NCBI RefSeq assembly: GCF_000346465.2
Contig: NC_034009.1
Span: forward strand, 18,619,606-18,683,605
From: Prunus persica
Taxonomy: Eukaryota > Streptophyta > Magnoliopsida > Rosales > Rosaceae
Direction of reading: 5' to 3'
DNA: 64,000 nt
Numbering within the stretch: position 1 is the stretch's first letter; each line of letters starts with the position of its first letter. Position numbers and translations under genes: made by a program. Below are positions 22,628 through 35,012 of the stretch, one piece after another. The notes under the pieces were generated by a model, which did no database searches, was not told where the DNA came from, and saw nothing but the letters and a program-made list of their open reading frames with translations.

Positions 22628-24597
22628 ATTAAGTAAATATACTTGTTAAAGTGAACAAAAATATATACTTAGGGTTAAGAGGAAAGTGAGTTATGTAAAA
22701 ATAATTTGGATTTTTTCATTGCGAAACGGATGATTTATAGGTTCCCCTAGATTTATAACATCACAAGGAGGTTTGAGTAATTTTTGGGGCATTTTTAGGA
22801 TTTTCCTACTATTTATTACCTTTTTTTCAAAGATTTTTGCACTAAAAAAGCCAAAATAATTGCAAGAAAACACCTGGCGCGATCTCAGCCCCTCACATTT
22901 CACCACTTGCACAAGTGTACGTCAATCAACATGGCCACATCCTTGCATTTTATCCTAAATTATTATTTTATTACTTTTTCTTAGAAAATTCATAACTAAA
23001 TACACAAAAATTAGAAAAATGATCCGAAAATTGCTACGAACTCATTAACACTCCATCTCCCTTGTTGAATTCCCCGATTCATGGTTACGTATTTTAAAAA
23101 ATTATTCCGAATATTAACGGGAGATGCTTGTTGAAGTAGGTTATTGAAGTTAAAGTTAACAAACATATATACTTAGGGTTAAGAGGAAAGTGAGTTATGT
23201 AAAATAATTTAGATTTTTTCATTACGAAACAAATGATTTATAGGTTCCCCTAGTTTTATAACGTCACAAGGAGGCCGGAGTAATTTTCGGGGCATTTTTA
23301 GGATTTTCCTACTATTTATTACCTTTTTTTCAAAGATTTTTGCACTAAAAAAACTAAAATAATTGCAAGAAAACACCTGGCCCGATCTTAGCCCATCACC
23401 TTTCACCACTTGCATAAGTGTACGTCAGTCAACATGGCCACATCCTTGCCTTTTACCCTAAATTATTATTTTATTACTTTTTCTTAGAAAATTCATAACT
23501 AAATACACAAAAATTAGAAAAATGATCCAAAAATTGCTACGAACTCATTGACACTCAATCTCCCTTGTTAAATTCCCCAATTCATGGTTACACATTTTAA
23601 AAAGTAATTTCGAACATTAACGGGAGATGATTGTTGAAGTAGGTTATTGAAGTTAAAGTTAACAAACATAAATACTTAGGGTTAAGAGGAAAGTGAGTTA
23701 TCTAAAACAATTTGGATTTTTTCATTGCGAGACGGATGATTTATAGGTTTCTTTAGTTTTATAACGTCACAAGGAGGCCCGGGTAATTTTCGGGGCATTT
23801 TTAGAATTTTCCTACTATTTATTACCTTTTTTCAAAGATTTTTGCACTAAAAAAGTCAAAATAATTGCAAGAGGACACCTGGCGCGATCTCAGCCAGTCA
23901 CCTTTCACCACTTGCACAAGTGTACGTCACTCAACATGGCCACATCCTTGCCTTTTACCCTAAATTATTATTTTATTATTTTTTCTTAGAAAATTCATAA
24001 CTAAATACACAAAAATTAGAAAAATGATCCGAAAATTGCTACGAACTCATTGACACTCAATCTCCCTTGTTGAATTCCCCGATTCATGGTTACACATTTT
24101 AAAAAATAATTTCGAACATTAACGGGAGATGATTGTTGAAGTAGGTTATTGAAGTTAAAGTTAACAAACATAAATACTTAGGGTTAAGAGGAAAGTGAGT
24201 TATCTAAAACAATTTAGATTTTTTCATTGCGAGACGGATGATTTATAGGTTCCCCTAGTTTTGTAACGTCACAAGGAGGCTCGGGTAATTTTCGGGGCAT
24301 TTTTAGAATTTTCCTACTATTTATTACCTTTTTTCAAAGATTTTTGCACTAAAAAAGCCAAAATAATTGCAAGAGGACACCTGGCGCGATCTCAGCCCGT
24401 CACCTTTCACCACTTGCACAAGTGTACGTCAGTCAACATGGCCACATCCTTGCATTTTACCCTAAATTATTATTTTATTACTTTTTCTTAAAAAATTCAT
24501 AACTAAATACACAAAAATCCCAATAATATTCCGAAAATTGCTACGAACTTATTGAGATTTCATCTTCCTACTGAATTCCCTGTTTCATGGTTATGCT
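22628..24597 (+). repeat. ~503-bp tandem array, four units, copy A
   Basis: The marker ACTTAGGGTTAAGAGG recurs at about 22667, 23171, 23674 and 24176, a period of 502-504 bp. Units share blocks such as CACCTGGCGCGATCTCAGCC (one base varies in some units) and CACAAGTGTACGTCA. The array lies between the 3' ends of gene X and the F-box-like gene. Copy B has about three units in the same place. Confidence 0.92.
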
Positions 24598-25252
24598 ACA
24601 TTAGTATTTTATTATTATTTATCCTAAATTATTTTTATTATTATTATATTACTTTTTAGCCTGTACATTTGTTAATTATATTTACTCCAACTTTTTTTTT
24701 AATTTTTATTTTTCGTGCGAATAGACCATTTCTGGTGCTAATTAGTTTCTCTCTTCTTCAATTTGTTAATTTTTTTTCTTTTTTAGGTTTAAGGGATGTT
24801 TTGAAAAATAAAATGGAAATATACAAGTCATCCATTCTACAACATCAGGAAAAAATTATTCAAAGTCATTCACTGTTCAAGTTTTGCTTAAGAAACGTGT
24901 AACCAAATCATTTGGGATATGCTAAGTGGGAAAATATCATTCCCAAGCACTGGTGAAAAGACACATACTCACTCCATGCATGCCTTTTCGTTTACCAAAT
25001 ATTAAGATTGCAATTGTGCAAAATATCTGTGTCAGTAAAATGTCATTCGTAGCCGTCTATGATATCAGTAATCATTCCACTATATAATATATATTATACA
25101 TTTATATATAAAACGGTTTATGACAGCACAAACACCAGACAAAATATATTAAAACCCAACATTTAAACAACATTTGTACAACGTAGCCAGCCAACCTAGA
25201 ACTGAAGAAAAGCAAGTCCACAATGCATAAAAATCGTAAAAGCATACTACAA

Positions 25253-26037
25253 CTAATTATAAGGGTATGGATTCCCTGGCACAACATACACACGCATCAC
25301 CTTGAACCAAAAAATACTCTCACGGTGCCATTTGCATCAATTGCAACAGTCCAGAAGGCAGGATTTATCCTTTCTTCAGTAGGCCAGCCTTGAATAACAA
25401 AACACTATTCATTGTTGTTACAAGCACTTCAGTGATTGAACTTAATCTTCCCATAGTAAAACATATCTACGATATGTCTTGCAACAGAGAAAACTCGGCT
25501 TAATATTCTTCTCAAAGCATCTCTGGTTCCTTTCATATCAATATTGCTACGTTGATTCAAAGGACACAAGAATTCTAATGCATCCTCTTTTGACTGACCA
25601 ATTCCGGACATGCCAAATAGTCCAACTAGATATTCCGCTTCCAAATGGCCTGTCGTGGCTGCAATGCGCATCCCATACAACGCTTCCACATTACCCTGCA
25701 TGAAAAACACTTCGAATGCTTCTCTAAATATCGACTCAGGGTTATCGCAAGCCCTGCATTGTTGCAAGAAATGCTGGACTGCAGGATTGGCATGGTACCA
25801 GCTAGGATGGTCTGGGTACTTTGCCATTGAAATGGTGTTCCACACTTGTGGAGTGTTTGCCAAAGTATGGAACAATGGGCACACAGATGCCATACGGAAG
25901 AGATCTTCCGATGATTGGGTTGCCACGTATAACATCACTTTAAACCAAGGTAACTCCGGGATGAAGGCTTGGGGCATATCCAAATGGAGATGCTTCCTTC
26001 TCTTTCCTCCGAGTGTAGTGAAATGTTTCGAATTCAT
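25253..26037 (-). pseudogene. F-box/Sel1-like cargo gene, copy A, broken
   Basis: Starting at the methionine at 26037, the first ~200 codons are open and match the intact copy B protein (54008-54790) through the F-box-like and Sel1-like parts. A TGA then replaces the first cysteine of the RCSAC motif, followed by at least two more stops before the end. The zinc-binding-like C-terminus is therefore lost. Its promoter keeps a TTTTCCCGCC site that copy B has lost. Confidence 0.85.
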
Positions 26038-26180
26038 TGAAATGTTTTTGGAATGGAACGATTTGAGGAGTGGAAGAGGGGAGAAATGAGAATATATGGG
26101 GTTTTGGTTTTGTTTTAGCCTCTGTTTGTAGTGTTTTGAAAAAGTCAATTAATAACCTATTTGCATAGCCATTTTTAGGA

Positions 26181-26190
26181 TTTTCCCGCC
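26181..26190. promoter_or_regulatory. E2F-type site in the divergent F-box/GRF promoter, copy A
   Basis: TTTTCCCGCC matches the E2F consensus. It lies about 145 bp upstream of the F-box-like start codon and about 50 bp upstream of the position of the TATA box seen in B. In copy B the equivalent bases read GATAGTGGGATAAA, so the site is destroyed there. Confidence 0.5.
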
Positions 26191-26646
26191 ATCAAATTCA
26201 TTGATACAAATGTGATGGATTACTGACTAGTCACAGAAGGTCACATCAGATACTTTTTCATTTTCCCACACCAAACTACCTCTAGTAATGTTATTAAAAT
26301 GGAACCAATGATGATGGATTCTTATCCAACTAGTTGCCTTAATGAAATATAAATAAAATATTATATTTCAAGCAGTGTCCCCTCATTTTTGAAATATTAT
26401 ATTACTTTTCGGGGTAAAAGGTGTCACAATTCTGACGGTACAGGTGTCCAAATCGTGACCAACCCACCCACACACAGAAAAAAAGGATATAATTCGATAT
26501 GGGCAGAGATGAGAGAGAGCTGAGTGAGAAGTTTAGGGTTATGAGTGAAGGGGTATGACTGAGAACTATGAGTGAGAAGGTATGAGTCCGAAGAGGTTTC
26601 AGTGAGAAGATCTGAGTGAGAAGAGGTACAAGTGAGAAGATTCAAC

Positions 26647-27042
26647 ATGTCTTCGTCTTGATCTCCCGCTCAAACAAAGAGGTGTCAGTATTGTGGAGCT
26701 ACAATGGTGCTTCGGGTTTCAAAATCAGATAAAAATCAAGGGAAGCCATTTTGGAAGTGTCTAACCTCCTATGTAAGTTTTCATTTCAAGAATATGTATG
26801 TGGGTGAAAAAAACCTAAGTCTAACTCTAACAGAATTATTTTGCATATATGATGCCTGCAATTAGGGAGCCACCAGTTGCAATGGATTCGAATGGGTTGA
26901 TGTAACCTCCGCTGAAGCAGAACAGCAAGATGACACGTATGATGCTACAGTGTTGAATATGCTGAAGTCCATTAAGGACTTGGTATTAGTTTTATTAGTT
27001 GTATCATTTGTCATATTATTTGTTCTTTTATTGATCAATTAA
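26647..27042 (+). pseudogene. GRF zinc-finger membrane protein, copy A, early stop
   Basis: Same two-exon structure as copy B (52915-53311). Exon 1 carries CQYC and FWKC, an intron begins GTAAGT after the TSY codons, and exon 2 starts at GGAGCC and ends at 27042 with a hydrophobic helix. Codon 5 is TGA where B has TCA. The next methionine lies after the first zinc ligands, so a functional zinc finger is unlikely. In the 177-nt second exon I count about seven differences from B. Confidence 0.85.
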
Positions 27043-27339
27043 GTGCACGGTTTCAAGGATTGTGAAAGTTCTACCCAAAAAGACATGTTGCACGTACCTC
27101 CAATGAGTTTTCAAACCCATTTTGTAATTTTTGTTCTTGAAATAGGTGGATTGGCATTGAATTTAAACAAAAGTATTTATTTGTTTGAAACCCAGCAAAA
27201 ACTTTCCAAGACTTACTTTTAAAAAAAATAAATTCATACGAAGACGATAAAATCACAATACAGGGCCAATACGATGCAATAATAAGACAATACATTTTTT
27301 TTTTGAAAATTGCATAATTATTTAGTGTATATAGATTGT

Positions 27340-27770
27340 TTATTTGCATATACTTAAAGTTTATTGATTGTTTACTGCATATAAATCGCATGATATTGAA
27401 TGTTTATTGAAGGTTTATTGATTGTTTACTACATGTATTTCGCTTGTTATTGCTCCAATATTGAATGTTTATTGAAAGTTTATTGATTGTTTACATGTTT
27501 ATTGAAGGTTTATTGATTATTAACTGCATGTATTTCGCATGTTATTGAACCGGTATTGAATGTTTATTGAAGGTTTATTGATTGTTTACGTGTTTATTGA
27601 AGGTTTATTGATTGTTTACGTGTTTATTGAAGGTTTATTGATTGTTAACTGCATGTATTTCGCATGTTATTGAACCGATATTGAATGTTTATTGAAGGTT
27701 TATTGATTGTTTGCTGCATGTATATCGAATGTTATTGCTCCAATATTGGATGTTTATTGGGGACAAAAGT
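27340..27770 (+). repeat. GTTTATTGA motif array, copy A
   Basis: I count 15 exact GTTTATTGA nonamers within ~430 bp, arranged in a higher-order unit of alternating -AAGG and -TTG contexts with interspersed GCATGTATTTCGCATGTTATTG. Copy B retains only about two copies of the nonamer, near 52760-52790 in inverse orientation. The array lies between the convergent GRF and Ulp1 genes. Confidence 0.85.
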
Positions 27771-27893
27771 ACCACTCAAGTAAGATTTAAGGGGGGGAAC
27801 GGACCTTATTCTTTCTTTTAGTTGGAAGAACAACTGTTAAGTATAATTTCCTATTCAATATGACTTCCTTATGGTTGGTGTAATTGGGGACTG

Positions 27894-28035
27894 ATGTATA
27901 TTGCATGTCTATTGTGTGTATATTGCATGTCTATTGTGTGTATATTGCATGTCTATTGTGTGTATATTGCATATCTATTGCGTGTATATTGTTTGTCTGT
28001 TGTGTGTATATTGTTTTTCTGTTGTCTGTGTATTG
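27894..28035 (+). repeat. 22-bp minisatellite TGTATATTGCATGTCTATTG
   Basis: About six units of a 22-bp repeat, becoming degenerate towards the right, are followed by inverted versions (CAATAGACATGCAATATAGA) around 28090-28140. A related array occurs in copy B at 52380-52560. Confidence 0.85.
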
Positions 28036-28141
28036 TTGTTTATTTCCTTCGTAAGCAATAAACAATCAATACACATACAATAAATGTAAGATATACACGC
28101 AATAGAGAAGCAATATAGACGCAATAGACATGCAATATAGA

Positions 28142-29030
28142 CGCACCAATATACATTACTTTTATACTACTAAGCTGCCCAAAACCAATAAAAAAAGAAA
28201 ATCAACGAATTTATTAACAGATTATAAAGGAGAGAGGGATTCAAACCCGAGGGGCAGTACGGAACCAATAGGGAGTTTTTATAGCATTACACCTGGGGAC
28301 ATTTTTTCATGTGTTTCTATAAAGAGGGCATGGTTGAATAAAACATTGGAGGCGAGGCCATAGCCGCTTATTCCCCTTACAGAATTACCTTATTAAGATG
28401 CAACCCATTGCGATTAAGTCAAGGCATGTTGAACGGCTTAAAGATTAGGATATGATATTTGAAATGGTGGCTTGCATAAATGATGACATATCACTTTGCA
28501 ATGATGTAATACACTTAAAAAGCCATCTTCAAATCCCAATTCACATATGCAGTCTTTAAATCCCAATTCAATGCAGTTTGGTTAAGGTTATGTAAATGTC
28601 GTGAAGGAGTTAGGCTAATATTACACAGATGTTTGTTTCATTAAATCCAAAAATACTTTACACTCTATAGGCACATTCTATGTATGGGAATGACATGTGT
28701 CTAACTTCAAAAACTCATCTGCCTATCCATTTAGATTGCCTACGTGCAATAGATTTACAGATCCATTTACTTTTCTCCTCACCAAGCCTCAGCATCTCCA
28801 TTTCAATTTCTTCATTTTTCTGTCTATGCTCTGCATCCAACTCCATATACATTTAGCACAATATAAGAATAAACGTAGCGTAGTATCACACTAATCACAA
28901 TGAAAGCATGCATCCGCTATAATATTTGCCACTATTTTGGTTCTAATTGTTATTGTCCAATAACTTAAACCTAAAACTATGTACAAAAATACACTAAGAT
29001 TGAGAAAGATGAAAGAAGAATAGAGGAGCA
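28142..29030. other. Sequence partly absent from copy B
   Basis: Compared with B, copy A has extra DNA at about 28142-28372 and about 28612-29030. Read on the minus strand, 28865-28700 gives a short acidic/basic coiled-coil-like open stretch (MELDAEHRQKNEEIEMEMLR), which could be a captured exon fragment. No family can be named. Confidence 0.4.
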
Positions 29031-29145
29031 GAGGTAGAATTCGAAAAGGACCCGTAGGTCTCTATTGTGTATTTACATGAGTTTGAAATTAGACATTCCC
29101 AAAACCTATTTAATCATCATGTACCTAAACCAAGTTCAACCAATA

Positions 29146-32100
29146 TCATGGCATGTAAGCATCTCCCCCGTGTATCTCTGCAGCCAATTTCAACCGAAAA
29201 AAGGGCATGTTCTGCGAGGTGCAAGTAGCTAACGGAATCTCAGCGCTCAAAAGCTCAATGTACTTCAACACGAACATGCCACAATCACCTCTGAAGCAAA
29301 ATAAGAACTCGATCAATTCAACTAATGACATTCTAACGAAATTGACAATTTAAAGTAATAAAATTAAATAAAAAGTTGTGCTTACTGATTAGACTGTTGT
29401 GGAACATCCACACGCTCTATTGGCCACAGACACCACCAATCTAGGCTGCAATTGTTTGCGTAAACACCTTTTTCATAAAAGTCGATGGTGTTGAGAAGAT
29501 TTGGAATCGTAATTGAAAGCGGGGTGAGTTCTTCCTTTAAGATCTCATCTGGAATAAGTGAAACCTTTGAATCGTACACTTTGATTTCACACAAAACCAG
29601 ATCAATCATTACAGCCACCCAATGCTTGTACTTCGTCAACATACAAGGGGCATACACCTTATATGCGTTCTGCCAATCCATCCCACACGCCGGAACCTTG
29701 CCATTTACAACGTTCAGTAAACTGTTTCTAATTTTCCACCCAACCTGCTCTTTTTTTCTTTTATTATCTGCAAAGCGAGTATGAATGTGATTCTGTGAAA
29801 TAGAAAACAATCAATGGTTAAACACCTCCACAAAGCAAGTATGGATAATTTGTAATTATTAACAGCACTTGGTCAAGGCCCATGACATACCATAAAAAAT
29901 ACATCGGTCGTTGTCTAGTCCGATATTTCTACTTCCTCCAACTCTTGTTGTCGCTTCCGGATGAGATACAACCCCAAATCAATGTGCTGCAACATGTTTT
30001 TCTTGTCAATCTCATAATCTATGTACATTAAAACAAATGCATAATCAATTAAACTTACATCTCCTTTCAGCCAACCATCAGCTTTGACGAGAGAAGCGAA
30101 GAATTCAATCTCAGCTTCCACGTTGTCAAATTGCACCACCAAACTATGAATATAAAAAAGTTTTAGAACACAACAATTAAAAAATATATACACCCATGCC
30201 TTCTATCTCAAAAAACAAGGGACTTACTTTGGGTTATGGCGCCATTCCCAACAAAGTTTCAGCAATTTTACCATATCATCATGCGGAATCGCCTTCATTG
30301 GGTCTAACATCTGAAGTCGGATTGTCTCTGGCAGAGTTTTTTGAACCAATTCACTACCTTCAATGATCTTCCACATAGGAATGATCCTCTTCCTCTTCCG
30401 TAATTGGACCTCTTGTTCTACAGCTTTACCTTTATCATTCAACCAAACGTTCAACTGAGATAGCACAACTGTAGGTTGATCCAAATCAATGTCCCTGAGA
30501 GTAAACTCAACCTTTGTCCCCTCCGTGCTCTCGCCAATGTCATCGCCAAGCAACATAACTTCATTATCTTCTTTCTCACATTGGTTTCTTTGCACTTCCT
30601 TTTCCTCACTTCTTTGTCTTTTTACTTCCTTGCCCTCCCTTCTTTTTCTTTGCGGATCCTCTCCCTCACTGCTTTTTCTTTGCAGTTCCTCTCCCTTGCT
30701 GCTTTTTCTTTTCACTTCCTCTCTCTCACTGCTCTTTCTTTACGCTTCCTCTCCCTTGCTGCTTTTCACTTGCTCTCCTTCACTTCTTTTCCTTTGAGCT
30801 TCCTCTACCTCACTTAGTTTTCCTTGCACTTTACCCCCTTCAATCCCCTCCTCTTCCTTTTCCTCTCCCTCATTTCTATTACTTGGCCCTTCACCCCCTT
30901 CAATCCCTTCATCTTCCTTTTCCTCTCCCTCATTTCTGTTACTTGGCCCTTCATCCCATTGAATGTCATCCATTTCCTCACTTCCCTTAAATAGATGTGA
31001 GATGACACAACGATTCGTCCTCTCTTTCAGTAAAGCTAGGTCCCTCCTTACTTCCTGCTCAAACTGAGAACCTAAACAGTGGTCTAAAAGTTTTTCCATC
31101 CGTATGACCTTTAACTCAAGGACGTCTTTTTCCCGCTTTACTTGAAACAACTCGGACCTCAATAAGCTTACCACCTTGTTCAACTCATCAAGGTCAACAC
31201 ATGAAGAAGGAATTGACTCTGCCAAGACAACAGCAGGGCGATCCTGTGGCCAACTCCAATATGGTTGTCTCATTTTCTCTTCACTCGGACATAGCGCCCG
31301 CAATTGAACTGACTGTTTCAGAATACAGATAAGAGTCATATTCAATCATTCTACTTCATAATTTCATTGAATCTTATAAATAGTTCCAAAGGCTGCAAAC
31401 CAAACTTCTTTGCTCTGGAAAAAATAATTGTTCAACTTTCTCATCTCGGGAACAGACATAGTAGTTCTCCATCGCAAAATACGCGGGACAGCTGTCGGAT
31501 CAACAACCTTGCAGTACTTCAGGTCCGCCATTCTAGGAATTAATTCATATACCCAAATCTACACAATTCACAGGACAAAAGTCATTATTTAAGTTTTAAA
31601 GTCCACAAAACATAACTGACATGAACATTATTACCATGTACTTGGAAAGCATACGTGAAACCTTTAAAACTCCAGCCACCCCTTTGAGCTTCACCATGCT
31701 TATCCTTCTTGCCCTTCTCATTTCTCCGGCTTGTTCCTGCTACCTTACTTTTCCCATTCCCTCTTCCCTCTTCATTTTCAAAGCTTTTCACATACTTTGT
31801 TGGTGCAGAAAATAGACTGTCTTGGGTTTTATCAAAGGACACCGAACCCCACGGATACCTATTGAACGCATCCAAGTCCTCTACAAAGGTTAGGTAATTT
31901 AGATTGATGTTCAAATGTTTGTCCCTTCCCAAAACCACTAACTCAGCAAAGTAAACAAGAGCTAGCTTGTAGGTGTCATCTTCCTCTGTGCACCTCAGAA
32001 ATGCTTCTTCTAAAGCATTACATGTAATTCCTTCGTCTATAAAATATCTTTTCTGAAGTCTAATTTCATCACTCTCTCCACTGGAAACTTCAGGCACTTC

Positions 32101-32427
32101 CCCAAAACGAAGCCCTGTGATCAAATAGAAATCCTGACGAGTGAACTGAGCAACGTCACACCCTATTAAGAAACTCAGTCCATCCAAGTCTTTTACACCC
32201 TGCCCTGCTACTCTACGCAACACAACCCCATGCACAATCTACCCGCTAAACTGAATCTTATTTATATTCAGAAGATGGCCAAAGCATGATGTCTTAAATT
32301 GTTCTAATTGTTCCGCACTCAACTTCGCTCGAATTGCAGCTAGAGATGAATTTGCATGTGAGCAGTTGTTTACCCATGATGAATATGCCTCTGACTCTGG
32401 CCATACCAGCTCCACGTTGGATCCCAT
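29146..32427 (-). pseudogene. DUF1985/Ulp1-type protease, copy A, broken
   Basis: The six-exon layout of copy B (48680-52035) is preserved. Exon 1 is 32427-31642 and the last exon ends at 29146. Two stops are evident: CAG to TAG just after IQFSG in exon 1 (about 32236), and CAA to TAA in the repetitive exon 3 (about 30740). Catalytic-domain exons are open and keep KHW, the YDSK aspartate and GDCG, with PQQSN upstream. The acidic repeat in exon 3 has fewer units than in B. Full-length protease cannot be made, though a C-terminal piece could be if an internal start were used. Confidence 0.9.
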
Positions 32428-33039
32428 TTCCTAAAATACAAGATGAAATAACGTGAACACATATACTACCACGTATTTGCACAATCACATTGGTATTTAC
32501 ACAACTAGTCAACCAGGCACATTATAAATTTTACAAAATACATGAGCATAGGGATTACTGATCACAGGCTTTAACATCATCAAAGCAATATGACAAATTT
32601 TGTGCAAATACCTGTTAATGCAATGATTATGTGAATTACAAATAATTTCATGTGTTTTATTTATGGATCCAAACTCCAATCAATGGTTGATGCATGAGTG
32701 AGTGTGAGTGCAATCTAGGCAAGTTCTGCACTTCACACACATGACAATTATTGTCATCTCATACACAACAAAAAATAAATAAATAAGAAATATAGTGGAA
32801 GGAAGCAAAGCAAAGCATCTACTCTGCTATCTGCTTGCTAAGCCATTGCCACATCCTTCTTTCTTTCTAGCTTTTTCTTCAGTCAGCCACAATCATCATA
32901 AATCAACCTTTATTTCAAATGCTTTGCACTTTTATTCATGAGTTTATTATTATTTGTTCTCATTTCTCATAGGCAAATTTAGTAACAAATGAAATAATAT
33001 TTATTTCAAAAATATATATAAATTCTAGCGCCAGAAAGG

Positions 33040-33640
33040 TACTCTGCACTCTGCACTGCTTCAAATGTGGAAGCTTTTGAGGGCCTCCTCCAATTCAACA
33101 CCATTATCTTATTCATATCATTATTAACATGTTATTGATATGTTATTGATATGTGATTGACTTGATTTTCATTCGTTTTTTAACATATACCCAAGCAAAA
33201 ATTAACATGCAAGTGAAGCACAAAGAAGAGATGCCAAATCCAACAACATCGATGGTACAAATTGGGGAAAATCGTTACTCTAACCCTAAACTCAAATTCC
33301 ATAAATTACTCATCAAATGATTTGCACTTCTATTCATGAGTTTATTATTATCTGTTGTCATGTTTCTCAGGCAAATTTAGTAACAAAGGAAATCATATTT
33401 ATTTCAAAAATATATATATTCTAGCGCCAGAGACATAATCTGCACTATGCACTGCTTCAAATGTGGAAGGTTTTGAGGGCCTCCTCCAATTCAACACCAT
33501 TATCTTATTCATATCATTATTGACATGTTATTGACTTGATTTTCATTCTTTTTTTAACATATACCCAAGCAAAAATTAACATGCAAGTGAAGCACAAAGA
33601 AGAGATGCCAAATCCATCAACATTGATGGTACAAATGGAA
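33040..33640 (-). repeat. ~380-bp direct duplication in the Ulp1 upstream region, copy A
   Basis: The block holding TCTAGCGCCAG, GGCCTCCTCCAATTCAACACC and the AAGCACAAAGAAGAGATGCC stretch occurs twice (about 33027-33260 and 33420-33640). The same duplication is present in copy B (about 47520-48120), so it is ancestral to the family. Confidence 0.75.
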
Positions 33641-33992
33641 CCTACCACTTCCAACGAATACGGCTTCTCTCCTTCCCCTTCCACTGCTTCGCCCCTTCAC
33701 TGTTTTGGAATCCACACCTTTGCCCCTTCTACTCAAAATAAATACTTTTTCAGGGTCTGGAGAACGGAGTGGCTTCAACCGTTGCCTTCAACCGTTTCTC
33801 AGAGATATGGGTTTTAGAGAGATGAGTTTTTTATGTTCAAACTTCGAACTTGCCTCTTCTTCTTCTTTTTTGGACGTGCTAGATATTCAATTCGGGTTTG
33901 GGTTCCTCACCTACCCGATTGTAAAACTTTATCTCAATTCTCCCCAGCCCTTGGATTGATCTGATGACTATAAAGTGAACCCCTTATAACTT

Positions 33993-34020
33993 ACCCCTTA
34001 TAACTTTCCACTCATTATAG
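33993..34020 (-). repeat. Terminal inverted repeat, Ulp1 side, copy A
   Basis: Inverse of 15129-15156 with two mismatches. On this side the core AGTTATAAGGGG is present twice in tandem, 14 bp apart, unlike the transposase side. Confidence 0.9.
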
Positions 34021-34028
34021 TCTAAGCG

Positions 34029-34037
34029 ATAGCAAAT
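34029..34037. repeat. 9-bp target-site duplication, right of MULE copy A
   Basis: ATAGCAAAT, identical to 15112-15120. Confidence 0.9.
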
Positions 34038-35012
34038 AGCCTACTTATAGCCCTCTCTCTTCCCCCTTATTGGTGGACTTCAACGGGCCCTACAAGCTCA
34101 TGTGTCAATTCTTCGCATTTTAAATCAATTTCTAGTGACCAAGAAAGACCAAAATGAAAGAGAGGAATTCAATCAAACCTACTTTCGTAAAATCATCAAT
34201 TGTTCAACAAAATATAGCTATTTCGCCCAGTAGACAAAATAAAACTTATGTGGTTCGAATGGGGTTCTTAGTGGTTTTTTCCCCCTAATGTTATGATACT
34301 TTTTTAATATATAATTTTTAAACTATTGTAGCTTCAAAAATAATTCATTAATTAAAAATTAACTCTTTAATATTTCATTTGAATTTTTAAAATTTTAAAT
34401 ACTAAAATTACTAAAATTCCCATGCCACCTCGATATAAGATACCAAAATAAAAAAGCACAAAGCAATAATGTCGAACAGAATAACGAAGAAATAAAAAAG
34501 AAATTGTTAAACAAAAATTTGAGTTTGGGTCATATGCATTGGAGCAAAAATGAAAAATTGTAGCACAAGATCTTGAGCGTAGCCTTTGCAAGCGCCGGCT
34601 AATAGTAGAATTTCCCTCTCTACTCCTCCTCCACTTCCCCTCGGTTAACCTAAGGGTGGTGGTATCTTTACGAGAGATTGAAAAGCTATTTCTATAACCA
34701 GATAGAACTTTGAAATAGCTTTGTTCACTTTATAACTGGGTTTAGGCAAGGCTACACCCTGCTAAACAAAGCACAGTCCACTTACACAACAGTAAAACAT
34801 GCTGCGGCGTTTCAGTTTGACTTTTGCACAAGGGAGCAGTGTAGAGGCAGTGAACAGCCGTCTGTAGAGATTCAAACTGGTATACAAACTTTATCGCATG
34901 CACTGTTAGGTACGATTTGCACTCCTTTTTCTTACTTAAGTTTGGTCAAAGAACTAATAATAAATCATGGGCAACATTTAACACAAACAGAGAGAAGATC
35001 AAATGACATACT
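34038..35012. other. Intergenic sequence between MULE A and FAR1-domain gene 1
   Basis: AT-rich DNA with no ORF or repeat I can support. It presumably includes the 3' UTR and terminator of the gene ending at 35013. Confidence 0.5.

Larger units (their letters stand above)
15121..34028 (+). mobile_element. Giant FAR1-type Mutator-like element, copy A (18.9 kb)
   Basis: The element is bounded by identical 9-bp duplications and by imperfect terminal inverted repeats (15129-15156 and 33993-34020, 26 of 28 bases matching). These share the core AAGTTATAAGGGGT. Inside, transposase (+), gene Y (-), gene X (+), F-box-like (-), GRF (+) and Ulp1-like (-) follow in order, the mirror image of copy B at 47024-63820. 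All genes except X carry stops or frameshifts, so this copy is probably non-autonomous. It is about 2.1 kb longer than B because of an extra ~503-bp repeat unit, an expanded motif array, a 541-bp tandem duplication and insertions near 28.1-29.0 kb. Confidence 0.95.

Noticed and set aside
22628..24597. CRISPR-like or satellite array.
   Set aside because: Units are ~503 bp with no short repeat/spacer structure, and the context is a plant transposon.
27901..28083. Cysteine/tyrosine/valine-rich ORF resembling a small membrane peptide.
   Set aside because: It is a translation of the 22-bp minisatellite and is not conserved as a protein in copy B.
28142..28372. SINE or tRNA-like sequence suggested by GGGTTTGAATCCC.
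   Set aside because: The B-box-like motif lacks an A box at proper spacing and no cloverleaf can be drawn.
33536..33959. Small proline/serine-rich ORFs near the Ulp1-side end (also 47234-47603).
   Set aside because: Frames differ between copies A and B and stops interrupt them; this is the non-coding subterminal region.
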